DNA from: Lichenicoccus sp963693035
Lineage (GTDB): Bacteria; Pseudomonadota; Alphaproteobacteria; Acetobacterales; Acetobacteraceae
NCBI GenBank assembly: GCA_963693035.2
Contig: CAXMMQ010000006.1
Coordinates: forward strand, 620,001 to 684,000
Direction of reading: 5' to 3'
DNA: 64,000 nt
This document shows, in pieces, positions 35,775-44,081 of the stretch. Positions within the stretch are counted from its first letter, which is position 1. Every line of letters starts with the position of its first letter. The notes under the pieces were generated by a model. That model saw only the letters and a program-made list of their open reading frames with translations. It was not told where the DNA came from and ran no database searches. A program made the translations under genes and the position numbers.

Positions 35775-37940
35775 TTGAACCGAAAGCTGCGCCGTATCGA
35801 CGCCCGTTCGCGCAAGGCCGTCCCGGCCGCCGGTCCGAGTGCGGCTGCGCTGCTTGACCTTGCGAAGGCGCACCTTTCCAATGGTCGCCCAGGCGAGGCC
35901 GACGCGCTCTGTGCCCAGCATCTCGAGAAGAAGCCGGGCGATGTCGTCGCACTGCATCTGCGTGGGCAGATCGCGCTCCTGCAGCAGCGACCGGCGGATG
36001 CGGTGGAGCAGTTCACCGCGGCGCTCGCTGCAGCGCCGGACGCGCCGGCGCTGCATGCCGGCCTGGCGCAGGCCTACCGGGCGGCGGGGCAGCCGGTCGA
36101 GGCCGAAATCCAGTACCGGCGCGTCGCCCGTCTGCAGCCGGGCGCGGTGACGCACATGAACCTTGCCAACGCCCTGATGGAGCTGCAGCGTCCGGTCGAC
36201 GCCGTGCCGGCCTATCGGCTGGCCCTGCGTTTCGATGCGCAGCTTCCGGAGGCTCATCACGGGCTTGGCCTCGCCCTGAGGGCGCTCGGCAGCCACCACG
36301 CGCCCGACGCATTCCGCCAGGCCATCGCGCTGCGACCGGACTTCGCCGCCGCGCATGAAGGCCTCGTCGAAGCCCTGCTGGCGCTCAACGCCGACGCGGC
36401 GGCATTGCTGGCCGCGGCGCAGGCGCTCGCTTATGCCGACACGCCGGGACTGCGGCTGCTGTTCGTCGATTGCACCCGCGACGCGGCCTCGGCCCTGGAC
36501 ACGCCGGACGTGCGGGAGGCTCTGCGACGCGCGGTCGAGGGGCTCTGGACCAGGCCGCAGGACCTGGCACCGGCGATCTGCGCGGTGGCCGCACAGGGAT
36601 CGATCGACGCGCTGGAAGAACCGCTTGGCACCCTGCTGACCCTGGCGCCGGTTCGTCATCGAGAGGTCGAGCTGGCTCTAACCCGACGGCGCCGGGAGCT
36701 TCTCGACGCCGCGCTGTCCGGCCGCGCGTTCTCAGCCCCCGATTTGGGGTCGGCCTGCAGACTGGCGCGCCAGTGCTTCATCAACGAATATTCCTGGCAC
36801 CTCTCGGCGGAAGAGGCCGCAGAGGTCGAAATGCTGCGCGACCGGGTCCAGACGACGCTCGACCGACATCAGGCGTGGTCCGAGGGGCTGCTTGTCGCGC
36901 TCGCGATGTATGTGTCGTTGGCATCTTTGGCTGGCGCCTCGGATCTCCTCGTCGGCGAGGCTTCGCCGGATCTTGTCGCCCTGCTCGATCAGCAGGTGCG
37001 CGAGCCGGCGGAGGAACGCCGGCTGCAGGACACCATCCGTCAGGGAACGCCGATCGATGACGAGGTCTCGGTGGCAGTTCGCGGGCAGTACGAGAGCAAC
37101 CCGTATCCTCGATGGGTCGCCACACTGGCGGCGTCGCCACCGCTGGAGCTCGGAGACTGGCTGCAGGCGCGTTTCGGCACTTCCCCGGCATTGCCCCCGG
37201 AAAAGACCATGGATGTTCTGATTGCGGGCTGCGGCACCGGCCAGCACGCGGTGGAAACAGTCCATAGCCTGGGCCACGTCAACCTGCTCGCCATCGACCT
37301 GAGCGTGGCCAGCCTGGCCTACGCGTCACGGATGACGGCAAGCCTCGGTATTGTCGGCATCGAATACATGCAGGCCGACCTGCTCAAGGCGGCGCAGCTC
37401 GGCCGGTCGTTCGACATGATCGGCGTCGGCGGCGTGCTGCACCATCTCGCCGACCCATATGCCGGCTGGCGCGCCCTGCGGGCGGTGCTGCGGCCACGCG
37501 GCGTGATGAACGTCCTGCTCTACACCGAGCGTGGCCGTAGCGACGTGCAATCGGCACGGGACTGGATCGCCGCGAACGGATACGAGGCCACGGCCGACGG
37601 CATCCGGGCCTGCCGCCACGAACTGATGACGCTGGATGAAGACTGGGCGATCCGGCTGGTCAAGAGCCCGGACTTCGCCTCGGTCAGCGGATGCCGGGAT
37701 CTCCTGTTCCATGTCCAGGAGCGGCCGGTGACCTTGCCCGAGGTCGCACGGTTCCTGGCCGAGGCGGCGCTCGAGCTCCTCGGCGTGGAGGTGCCGGGTG
37801 CCACCGAGCAGGCATTCAGGGCTTGGAACAGCGACGGGCGAAGCGATCCGTTGCGTAACCTTCTGCTCTGGGACCGGTTCGAGGCGGAGCATCCGAGATG
37901 CTTTGCAGGAATGCTGAACCTCTGGGTCCAGGCGCGGTGA
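35775..37940 (+). CDS. TPR-repeat protein fused to class I SAM-dependent methyltransferase
   Basis: A 721-residue fusion. Residues about 25-190 are tetratricopeptide repeats (LLDLAKAHLSNGRPGEADAL, VALHLRGQIALLQQRPADAV and so on). A middle region of about 250 residues, rich in Leu and Arg, has no clear family. From about 475 there is a Rossmann methyltransferase: LIAGCGTGQHAVE is motif I, with LLAIDLS and GVGGVLHHLADPYAG following. TPR-methyltransferase fusions of this type are seen in alphaproteobacteria; the acceptor, protein or small molecule, is unknown. TTG at 35775 is used as start because GGAGG lies 8 bases before it and no ATG occurs before the repeats. Confidence 0.85.
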   Translation: MNRKLRRIDARSRKAVPAAGPSAAALLDLAKAHLSNGRPGEADALCAQHLEKKPGDVVALHLRGQIALLQQRPADAVEQFTAALAAAPDAPALHAGLAQAYRAAGQPVEAEIQYRRVARLQPGAVTHMNLANALMELQRPVDAVPAYRLALRFDAQLPEAHHGLGLALRALGSHHAPDAFRQAIALRPDFAAAHEGLVEALLALNADAAALLAAAQALAYADTPGLRLLFVDCTRDAASALDTPDVREALRRAVEGLWTRPQDLAPAICAVAAQGSIDALEEPLGTLLTLAPVRHREVELALTRRRRELLDAALSGRAFSAPDLGSACRLARQCFINEYSWHLSAEEAAEVEMLRDRVQTTLDRHQAWSEGLLVALAMYVSLASLAGASDLLVGEASPDLVALLDQQVREPAEERRLQDTIRQGTPIDDEVSVAVRGQYESNPYPRWVATLAASPPLELGDWLQARFGTSPALPPEKTMDVLIAGCGTGQHAVETVHSLGHVNLLAIDLSVASLAYASRMTASLGIVGIEYMQADLLKAAQLGRSFDMIGVGGVLHHLADPYAGWRALRAVLRPRGVMNVLLYTERGRSDVQSARDWIAANGYEATADGIRACRHELMTLDEDWAIRLVKSPDFASVSGCRDLLFHVQERPVTLPEVARFLAEAALELLGVEVPGATEQAFRAWNSDGRSDPLRNLLLWDRFEAEHPRCFAGMLNLWVQAR

Positions 37941-37962
37941 TCGAAAGGCCTCTGCTTCGCTC

Positions 37963-38177
37963 TCAAGGCCCGCGATTAAGCGCGACCATCTGGCCGCTAT
38001 GCGGGTGCGGCGCCTCACCCTCCCGCCGCAGCCGGTGCCGCTCGTAGAACGGCCGCGCCACATGGTTGCCGGCATCCGTTTGCAGCCAGAAGTCGCCCGG
38101 CAGCGCGCGCCGCACATCGTCGAGCGTCGAGATCGTCCGGCTTGAAGTCGCGGACGCGGACCGTGTCTTTTCGGCAT
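37963..38177 (-). pseudogene. GNAT acetyltransferase remnant with internal deletion
   Basis: On the minus strand just after the Nudix gene, one frame reads DTVRVRDFKPDDLDA (about 38167-38123), the usual N-terminus of a GNAT acetyltransferase. A second frame reads FWLQTDAGNHVARPFYERH (about 38100-38044), the usual C-terminal half with the conserved Asn and Tyr. The two parts are nearly adjacent and out of frame, so about 80-100 codons between them, including the acetyl-CoA site, are missing. An ATG at 38177 is out of frame with the first segment. The pattern indicates a dead gene. The family call is moderate because the pieces are short. Confidence 0.5.
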
Positions 38178-38185
38178 TGCACGGC

Positions 38186-38821
38186 TCAGTCGAATTCGGT
38201 CGCCAGCGCCGGGTCGCGGTGGTGGGCGAACAGCCGGGCGATCTGGTGCGGCAAAGTCCGGCCGGTGGAGAGGTCGGCGGGGACCTCAGGCTCGGCGAAG
38301 AAGCGCACCTCGCTGGTCTCCAGGCTGCCCCTCGCCTCGCCGCCGGTGAGTGCGCAGAGGAAGAACAGCTTGTAGATGGAGTGCAGCTCGACCGGCTGAT
38401 GACCCTGCCTCGCGCGATCATGCAGCAAGGCGAGCTTCACGATCCGGGCCTCGTAGCCGCTCTCCTCGCGTATCTCGCGCAACACGCACTCGGAAGCGGT
38501 CTGGTTCACGTCGGCCCAGCCGCCGGGCAGCGTCCAGCGGCCGGAATCGGCGGTCTCGCGCACCATCAGCAGGCGGTGGCTGTCGTCGAACACCGCGCCG
38601 CGCACATCCACCTTGGGCGTGGCATAGCCCCGCTCGTTCGCGAACAGATCACGCAGCCCTGCCGCGTCGGCGCCGACCCGGTCCGCGAGCATGGCAGCGG
38701 CAAGGCTGCGCAAGGCTTCGTAGCGGTCGCGGTCGTACGGGTCCCGCGTGAAGGCAAGCCCGGTCTGCGCGATCGCCTGCAGCTCGCGCACCTGACGCAG
38801 CCATTCGGGCTCAGCCTGCAT
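38186..38821 (-). CDS. Nudix hydrolase with N-terminal Nudix-associated domain
   Basis: Hydrolyses a nucleoside diphosphate linked to another moiety. The 211-residue protein has an N-terminal helical domain of about 60 residues (EWLRQVRELQAIAQTGLAF), as in Nudix proteins related to ADP-ribose or nucleotide-sugar pyrophosphatases. The Nudix box starts at GGWADVNQTASECVLREI and ends with REESGY, near residues 108-130. ATG 38821 is fixed by an AAGGAGA site 7 bases upstream; the frame beyond it overlaps thiM in antisense. It is divergent from thiM with a 100-base gap. Substrate unknown. Confidence 0.9.
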   Translation of the reverse strand: MQAEPEWLRQVRELQAIAQTGLAFTRDPYDRDRYEALRSLAAAMLADRVGADAAGLRDLFANERGYATPKVDVRGAVFDDSHRLLMVRETADSGRWTLPGGWADVNQTASECVLREIREESGYEARIVKLALLHDRARQGHQPVELHSIYKLFFLCALTGGEARGSLETSEVRFFAEPEVPADLSTGRTLPHQIARLFAHHRDPALATEFD

Positions 38822-38921
38822 TCCGGTCTCCTTCGCTCCCTGGCGCCATGGACGGCCGACGCCGGCCGGACGATACAGGCTTCGCGCCACCATACCCATC
38901 CGGCCGGAGATCGTGCGTCCG

Positions 38922-39770
38922 ATGCAACTGCCCGCAATCGAACCGACCGCTGCCACCATCGGCACGCTGCTGACCACGCTGCGGGCGCGCACGCCGCTGA
39001 TCCACAACATCACCAACCTGGTCGTGACCAACAGCACCGCCAACGCGCTGCTGGCGCTGGGCGCATCGCCGGCGATGGTGGAGGGCGTGGAGGAGGTGGC
39101 CGAGTTTGCCTCGGTCGCCGGCGCGCTGGTGATCAATCTCGGCACCATGGATGCCGCCCGGGCGCAGGCCATGCGTCTCGCCGCCGAAGCCGCGCGATCA
39201 GCCGGGACGCCCTGGGTCCTGGACCCGGTCGCGGTCGGCGCCCTGACCTTCCGGTCGCAGGTGGCCTTGGATCTGCTCGCCTTTTCGCCCAAGGTGATGC
39301 GCGGCAACGCCTCGGAGATCATCGCGCTCGCGCGCCTCTCCGGGGCGGCTCGGGGGAGCGACGCCGCCGGCGGGCGCGGCGTCGACAGCCTGGTCCGGGC
39401 CGAGGCGGCGCTCGACGCGGCGAAGGCGCTGGCAGTTGCCCTGCGATGCGTCGTGGTGGTCAGCGGCGCCACCGACTACGTGACCGACGGGCAGCGCACG
39501 ATCGGGGTGAGCAACGGTCACCCGATGATGACCCGTGTCACCGGCCTCGGCTGTACCGCCACGGCGCTGATCGGGGCCTGCCTCGCGGTCACGCCGGATG
39601 CGCTGACGGCCGCCGTCGGGGGCATGGTGTTCGCCGGACTGGCCGGCGAGATGGCGGCCGAGCTCGCGCCTGGTCCGGGCAGCCTGCAGGCTGGCCTACT
39701 CGACGCGCTCTACCTGATGGACGCGGACCTTGTCACCCGGCGCGCGCATCTGGTCACGACCGGCACCTGA
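38922..39770 (+). CDS. thiM: Hydroxyethylthiazole kinase
   Basis: Phosphorylates 4-methyl-5-(2-hydroxyethyl)thiazole, the salvage route for the thiazole half of thiamine. The 282-residue protein has the family start LIHNITNLVVTNSTANALLA followed by GASPAMVEG. The core shows WVLDPVAVGA, MRGNASEI, and the ATP/catalytic region RVTGLGCTATALIGA near residue 200, where the Cys in GC is conserved. ATG 38922 is used; GTG 38913 is nearer the GGAGA sequence and would add three residues. No TPP riboswitch precedes it. About 6.5 kb away lies a broken, riboswitch-controlled operon for uptake of thiamine precursors. Confidence 0.93.
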   Translation: MQLPAIEPTAATIGTLLTTLRARTPLIHNITNLVVTNSTANALLALGASPAMVEGVEEVAEFASVAGALVINLGTMDAARAQAMRLAAEAARSAGTPWVLDPVAVGALTFRSQVALDLLAFSPKVMRGNASEIIALARLSGAARGSDAAGGRGVDSLVRAEAALDAAKALAVALRCVVVVSGATDYVTDGQRTIGVSNGHPMMTRVTGLGCTATALIGACLAVTPDALTAAVGGMVFAGLAGEMAAELAPGPGSLQAGLLDALYLMDADLVTRRAHLVTTGT

Positions 39771-39783
39771 GCCGGCCCCGAAA

Positions 39784-39978
39784 TTACCGCCTGAAGATTG
39801 TCAGCAGCAGCACGAACAACAGGATGGCGGTCGCCTGCAGGATCACCCGCCAGCGCATCAGCCGGTTCGAGCGCTGCGGATCGCCGCCGCCGCGCACGAA
39901 CCCCACCACGCCGGCCGCCAGGACGCCGACCGTGCCGATCATCGCGAAAACCATCAGGAACGTCAGCAGGACCCGCAT
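39784..39978 (-). CDS. Small two-helix membrane protein, HIG1/twin-transmembrane type
   Basis: A 64-residue protein with two membrane helices (LLTFLMVFAMIGTVGVLAAGVV and ILQATAILLFVLLLTIF) joined by a short polar loop RGGGDPQRSNRLMRWRV. The loop, with SN(R/K)LMRWRV before the second helix, matches the alphaproteobacterial HIG1-like family, which is related to respiratory supercomplex factors. The role here is unproven; binding to a respiratory oxidase is the usual proposal. ATG 39978 is used; a GTG at 39996 would add six residues and neither has a strong ribosome site. It ends 13 bases from the convergent thiM gene. Confidence 0.75.
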   Translation of the reverse strand: MRVLLTFLMVFAMIGTVGVLAAGVVGFVRGGGDPQRSNRLMRWRVILQATAILLFVLLLTIFRR

Positions 39979-40065
39979 CGCCCACACATAGGCCACTCCG
40001 TAGCATTTGACAGCCGCTGCTCACGCGTGGTTGCACACGCGCCTGAGTTGTCGGGGACGAACCGG

Positions 40066-42468
40066 ATGCACGCGAACGGCAATGATCGGATCCGTGGGCG
40101 GCTGGCGCTGGCCGCACTGCTCGCCTGCCTCCTCATGCCGATGCTGCCCAGCGGGTCGCGCGCCCAATCCGGCGTCGCCCCGCACGCCACCACCCAGGCG
40201 GCGACGGCGGCCCCGATCACTGCCGCCCAGGCCCAGCAGGTGCTCGACGTGCTGAACGACCCGCGCAAGCGGGCCGCGTTCACCAGCATCCTGACGGCGA
40301 TCGCCCGCAGCCTGCCGGTCACGGTCCCGGCTCCGGCCAAGCCGGCAGCACCGGCCAAGGTCACGCTGGCGCCCAACAGCCTCGGCAGCGAGTTGCTCGG
40401 AGAAGTCGGGGCGGCGCAGCTGCTGGTGCTGACGCAGGCGCGTGCCTTCGGACGGATGTTCGGCGACGCGGTGCTGGCGACCCGCTGGGTGAGCCACGAG
40501 CTGAGCGACCCGGCGAGCCGCGCGGTGCTGTTCGATGCCGCCTGGCGGGCGACGCTCGTCATCGCCGGCGGCCTCATCGTCGAGCGGCTGCTGACCCTGC
40601 TGCTGGGACGGCCGCTGCGGGCACTGGCGCGGGATGCGCGCGTCGCACAGGAGGATATCCCCCATGATCGGGTGCCTCCCGATGACGGGCCGGAGATCGC
40701 CTCCGTCGGACCGGGCACCGCCGAGGAGCCTCCGCCTGTCACCGCGGCGGAGCACCGGCAGCGCGACGCGCAGCATCGCTGGCACACGCTGCGCGTCCTC
40801 AAGCGGGTGCCGTTCGCGCTGCTTCGCCTGATACTCAAGCTGATCCCGCTCGGCGCGCTGCTCGCGATCGGCAACGTCGCCGGCACCGGCTGGGCGCAGC
40901 AGCCGGTCAGCCAACTGGTGATCATGACCGTCACCAACTTGTACGGCTTCGGCCGCGGGCTGTATCTGCTGCTCGACATGCTGCTGGCACCCGGGGCACC
41001 CGGCGTGCGCCTGCTCGGGGTCACCGACGAGACCGCGTCGCTGCTGTGCCGCTGGTGGGCCTGGCTGATCGCTGTGCCGGTGGTCGCGGTGGCCTTCACC
41101 GATATCGGCGGCCTGATCGAGCTGCCGCAGCGGGCGGCGCAATCCATCATCCGGGCGATCGTGCTGATCGAGCATATCCTGCTCGCCGGCCTGATCTGGC
41201 GGACGCGCGTGCGGGTCGCCAACGCGCTGCGCCCGCCGCGGCGGATTCGCGAGACCAGCACCGGCGCGATCCTGGGCCGGCTCGCCCAGCACTGGTGGAT
41301 CCCCGCTTTGTTCTTCGACTTCGCGCTCTGGCTGGTGTGGGCGGCGCAGGTGCAGAACGGCTACCAGCAGATCTGGCGCATCTTCGTGCTCACCGTCACC
41401 ATCGTCGTCGTCTGCCGCTTCGCAGCACTCAGCCTGCTCGGGCTGCTGGACCGGCTGTTCCGCATCAGCCCCGAGCTGGAGCAGCATTATCCCGGCCTGG
41501 AGCTGCGGGCGAACCGCTGGTACCCGCTGCTGCGCCGGGTAGTGAACGCCATCATGCTGGCCGCCGGCGCGGTGCTGCTGCTGCAGAGCTGGGGTCTGCC
41601 GGCGCTGTCCTGGTTCGCCACCGGCCATCTCGGCACCCGCATGGTCTCGGCGCTGCTGTCGATCCTGGTGGCGCTGATGCTCGGCGTCGTTGCCTGGGAG
41701 GGTGTCAATGCTGCCCTCGACCGCCAGGTCTCCAACTTCGGCCGCACCTCGCAGACGGCGCGCGCGGTGCGGCTGCAGACGCTGCTGCCGATCCTGCGCA
41801 CGGTGCTGCTGATCACGCTCGGCGCCATCGTGCTGCTGACCATCCTGAGCGAGATCGGTATCAATGTCGGGCCCCTGCTAGCCGGCGCCGGCATCCTCGG
41901 CGTCGCCATTGGCTTCGGCTCGCAGAAGCTGGTGCAGGACTTCATCACCGGCATCTTCCTGCTGGTGGAGAACGCGATGCAGGTCGGCGACACCGTCACC
42001 GCCGCAGGCGTCACCGGCACCGTCGAGCACCTGTCGATCCGCACCCTGCGGCTGCGCGGCGGCGACGGCTCGGTGCAGATCATCCCGTTCTCGTCGGTCA
42101 GCACGGTCACCAACCTGTCGCGCGACTTCGCGGTGGCGGCGATCGCGATCAACATCGCCGTCGCCGAGGATACTGACCGGGTGTGTTCGATCCTGCACGA
42201 GGTCGGCGCCGGGTTACGCGCGGATGCGGCGTTCGGTGATTTCGCGATCGCCGACTTCGCGCTCAACGGCGTGGACAGCATCGGTGACTACTCGGTGGCG
42301 ATCAGCGGCACGATGAAATGCACGGTCGGCGGCCGCTGGCCGATCCAGCGCGAGTTTTACCGGCGACTGCGCATCGCGCTGCAGGATGCGAAGGTGGCGC
42401 TGCCGGCGCGGCCGCTGGCGATCCCGAACCTGCATCTGGCACCCGAGCCGGCCCCGGAGTCCGCATGA
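40066..42468 (+). CDS. Large MscS-family mechanosensitive channel
   Basis: An 800-residue channel that opens on membrane tension to release solutes at osmotic downshock. It has a signal peptide (LALAALLACLLMPMLPSGSRA), a periplasmic N-terminal domain, about eight or more membrane helices, then the MscS core near residues 600-720. The pore helix is LLAGAGILGVAIGFGSQKLV, followed by VQDFITGIFLLVENAMQVGD and the beta domain VEHLSIRTLRLRGGDG. Size and layout resemble the YbiO/YnaI class rather than the 286-residue MscS. ATG 40066 starts the signal peptide. Its stop overlaps the ATG of the next gene. Confidence 0.93.
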   Translation: MHANGNDRIRGRLALAALLACLLMPMLPSGSRAQSGVAPHATTQAATAAPITAAQAQQVLDVLNDPRKRAAFTSILTAIARSLPVTVPAPAKPAAPAKVTLAPNSLGSELLGEVGAAQLLVLTQARAFGRMFGDAVLATRWVSHELSDPASRAVLFDAAWRATLVIAGGLIVERLLTLLLGRPLRALARDARVAQEDIPHDRVPPDDGPEIASVGPGTAEEPPPVTAAEHRQRDAQHRWHTLRVLKRVPFALLRLILKLIPLGALLAIGNVAGTGWAQQPVSQLVIMTVTNLYGFGRGLYLLLDMLLAPGAPGVRLLGVTDETASLLCRWWAWLIAVPVVAVAFTDIGGLIELPQRAAQSIIRAIVLIEHILLAGLIWRTRVRVANALRPPRRIRETSTGAILGRLAQHWWIPALFFDFALWLVWAAQVQNGYQQIWRIFVLTVTIVVVCRFAALSLLGLLDRLFRISPELEQHYPGLELRANRWYPLLRRVVNAIMLAAGAVLLLQSWGLPALSWFATGHLGTRMVSALLSILVALMLGVVAWEGVNAALDRQVSNFGRTSQTARAVRLQTLLPILRTVLLITLGAIVLLTILSEIGINVGPLLAGAGILGVAIGFGSQKLVQDFITGIFLLVENAMQVGDTVTAAGVTGTVEHLSIRTLRLRGGDGSVQIIPFSSVSTVTNLSRDFAVAAIAINIAVAEDTDRVCSILHEVGAGLRADAAFGDFAIADFALNGVDSIGDYSVAISGTMKCTVGGRWPIQREFYRRLRIALQDAKVALPARPLAIPNLHLAPEPAPESA

Positions 42469-43181
42469 CAGGCCTTCCGTCGCTCTGGGGGATCCTGCGC
42501 GAGAATGGGTTCGCACTGGTGCGTGCCGCCTCGATGCGGGCGCTGCTCGAGCCATACGGCCTGCGCGACTGGGACGGCTTCGCCGCGAGCTGGAGTGATC
42601 TCGGCATGGACCGCTACATGGCCGATGGCGGCCGCTACCGTCGCCGCCGGCATGCCAACTTCTCGATGACCGATGGCGAAATCCAGCGCAAGCCGCACCA
42701 GCCGCACTACCAGAGCCGCGACTACAACCTGCTGAATGGCGGGCTGGAGCGCTGGTTCAGCCCGGTGACCGACGGGATCGGCACCCATCCGGCGCTGCTC
42801 GCCGTCCTGCGCCTGTGCGACGCCACCTTCACCGCGCTGACCCCGGTCGTGGTGCGTCCGCAGACCTGGCATGTCGAGCTGCACCAGTTCCGCATCGAGG
42901 CGAATGCCGAAGAGGCCGGCCAGCCGACGCCGGAGGGGCTGCACCGCGACGGCGTCGACTGGGTGCTGGTGCTGCTGGTCGCGCGTCGCAACATCGCCAG
43001 CGGCGACACCAGCATCCACGACTTGCAACGCCAGCCGCTCGGCAGATTCACCCTCACAGAACCGCTCGACGCCGCCTTCGTCGATGACAGCCGCGTCTAT
43101 CACGGCGTCACCGCGGTTATGGCGCTGGACCTGGCCGGGTTGGCCTATCGCGATGTGCTGGTGGTGACCTTCAGGCGGTAG
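42465..43181 (+). CDS. 2-oxoglutarate/Fe(II)-dependent dioxygenase, 2OG-Fe_Oxy_2 type
   Basis: A 238-residue protein of the family that includes bacterial L-isoleucine 4-hydroxylase and related amino acid hydroxylases. The iron facial triad is visible as HRDGVDW (His and Asp, near residue 160) and RVYHGVTAV (distal His, near residue 208), followed by the Arg-containing strand YRDVLVVTFRR. GDTSIHD is the conserved turn after the first metal motif. It overlaps the mechanosensitive channel gene (ATGA at 42465-42468), so the two are cotranslated. A free amino acid substrate is plausible but not shown. An osmotic link, through a hydroxylated compatible solute, is speculation from the pairing. Confidence 0.85.
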   Translation: MTGLPSLWGILRENGFALVRAASMRALLEPYGLRDWDGFAASWSDLGMDRYMADGGRYRRRRHANFSMTDGEIQRKPHQPHYQSRDYNLLNGGLERWFSPVTDGIGTHPALLAVLRLCDATFTALTPVVVRPQTWHVELHQFRIEANAEEAGQPTPEGLHRDGVDWVLVLLVARRNIASGDTSIHDLQRQPLGRFTLTEPLDAAFVDDSRVYHGVTAVMALDLAGLAYRDVLVVTFRR

Positions 43182-43220
43182 CGAGAGGTTCAACGCCTGA
43201 TGCTGGATGAGAGCGCCTCC

Positions 43221-43242
43221 TGACTTCCAAACATGGAAGTCA
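43221..43242. terminator. Hairpin between convergent genes, possible shared terminator
   Basis: TGACTTCC (43221-43228) and GGAAGTCA (43235-43242) form a perfect 8-base stem with a 6-base loop, in the 98-base gap between the dioxygenase stop and the convergent lipoprotein stop. The position suits a bidirectional terminator, but no T-run follows on either strand, so termination would be inefficient or factor-dependent. Confidence 0.4.
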
Positions 43243-43279
43243 CGCCGGACTGCCAGCAGCCGGTGATTGCAAGCAGCCT

Positions 43280-43603
43280 CTATTGTACTAGCGTCCAGGC
43301 GCCGTTGACCTCCTTGAACGAAAGCTGTGCCGTGTTCGTCTTGTTCTTGGTGATCGCGGTCACCGCGCAGCTATAGACGCCGTTTTCCTTGGCGGTGCAG
43401 TCGGCGTTGGTGACGTCGAAATCATGCACGTCGTACGGGCCGCTGAAGATCCCCAGCGTATTCGCCGAGGTCTGGGCGTTGGCCGCCTGCATGCGGCTCT
43501 GGATGACCTGCTTGATGTCGGCCTTGGTGGGCGCGCCGGCCTGGCTGCAGGCGCCCAGCAGCAGGAGCGTGGCACCTACCGAACTCATGATTGAAACACG
43601 CAC
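43280..43603 (-). CDS. Small lipoprotein of unknown function
   Basis: A 107-residue predicted lipoprotein. From GTG 43603 the N-terminus has a short hydrophobic stretch and a lipobox LLGAC, with lipid attachment at the Cys near residue 19. GTG is chosen because AAGGGGGA lies 7 bases upstream; ATG 43588 is an in-frame alternative that also keeps the lipobox. The mature part contains two further Cys residues (NADCTAKENGVYSCAVTA) that probably form a disulfide, and ends with ELxGAWxLV-like KEVNGAWTLVQ. No family is recognised; it may be a small beta-sheet envelope protein. It is divergent from the tam remnant. Confidence 0.75.
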   Translation of the reverse strand: MRVSIMSSVGATLLLLGACSQAGAPTKADIKQVIQSRMQAANAQTSANTLGIFSGPYDVHDFDVTNADCTAKENGVYSCAVTAITKNKTNTAQLSFKEVNGAWTLVQ

Positions 43604-43681
43604 CGCCGGTCCCCCTTGAAGCTGTTGGCATGCGGTAACGAGGCAGCACGACTTTTGTTCAATCTCCCGGAGAGCGAAACG

Positions 43682-44022
43682 ATGAGCTGGTCTGGCGCAG
43701 TACACTCGGTTCGAGACCGAGCGGAACCGGCAGATCCGCGAGCTGCTGGCCCAGGTGCCCCGGACCGCCGTCGCCGCCGCGGCCGATTTGGCTGCGGTCC
43801 GGGCAACTCGACCGAGCTGCTGCGGCAATGCTATCCGCAGGCTGCAATCGTCGGGCTGGACAGATCGGACGACATGATCGCCGCCGCGCGCGCCCGCCTG
43901 CCGGCGAGCAGGCCGACTTCCTCGAACGCTACCGGGACGCCGTCGCAAGTGCCTGTCCGGCGTTGCCCGACGGCACCGTGCTAATGCCGATCCCGAGGCT
44001 GTTCTTCGTCGCGACCCGATGA
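43682..44022 (+). pseudogene. tam: Trans-aconitate 2-methyltransferase remnant
   Basis: The locus starts with ATG (GGAGAG upstream) and reads MSWS, then shifts frame to AQYTRFETERNRQIRELLAQ. It shifts back for GCGPGNSTELLRQCYPQAAI (SAM motif I) through DMIAAARARLP, and a third frame carries the family C-terminus ADFLERYRDAV...PRLFFVATR up to the TGA at 44020. Tam is normally about 255 residues; only about 115 remain, so roughly 135-140 codons are deleted near 43905. At GATTTGGCTGCGG one G appears lost from GGC of the GCGPG motif. The intact enzyme would methylate trans-aconitate with SAM. The combination of two indels and a large deletion makes it non-functional. Confidence 0.85.
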
Positions 44023-44081
44023 CCGTTCATGCGTTGCGGTATGCGGCGCTGACAGCGACAGGCGGCGCGAGCAGCGGGGCG

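Noticed and set aside
38822..38921. Possible TPP riboswitch ahead of thiM
   Set aside because: The 100-base gap lacks CTGAGA and the CCTGATCTGG/CCAGCG core, and is too short once the Nudix ribosome site is excluded.
44019..44081. Upstream ATG of the alpha/beta-hydrolase overlapping the tam stop
   Set aside because: The extra 21 residues are low-complexity Ala/Thr/Gly and precede the normal family start; kept only as an alternative.
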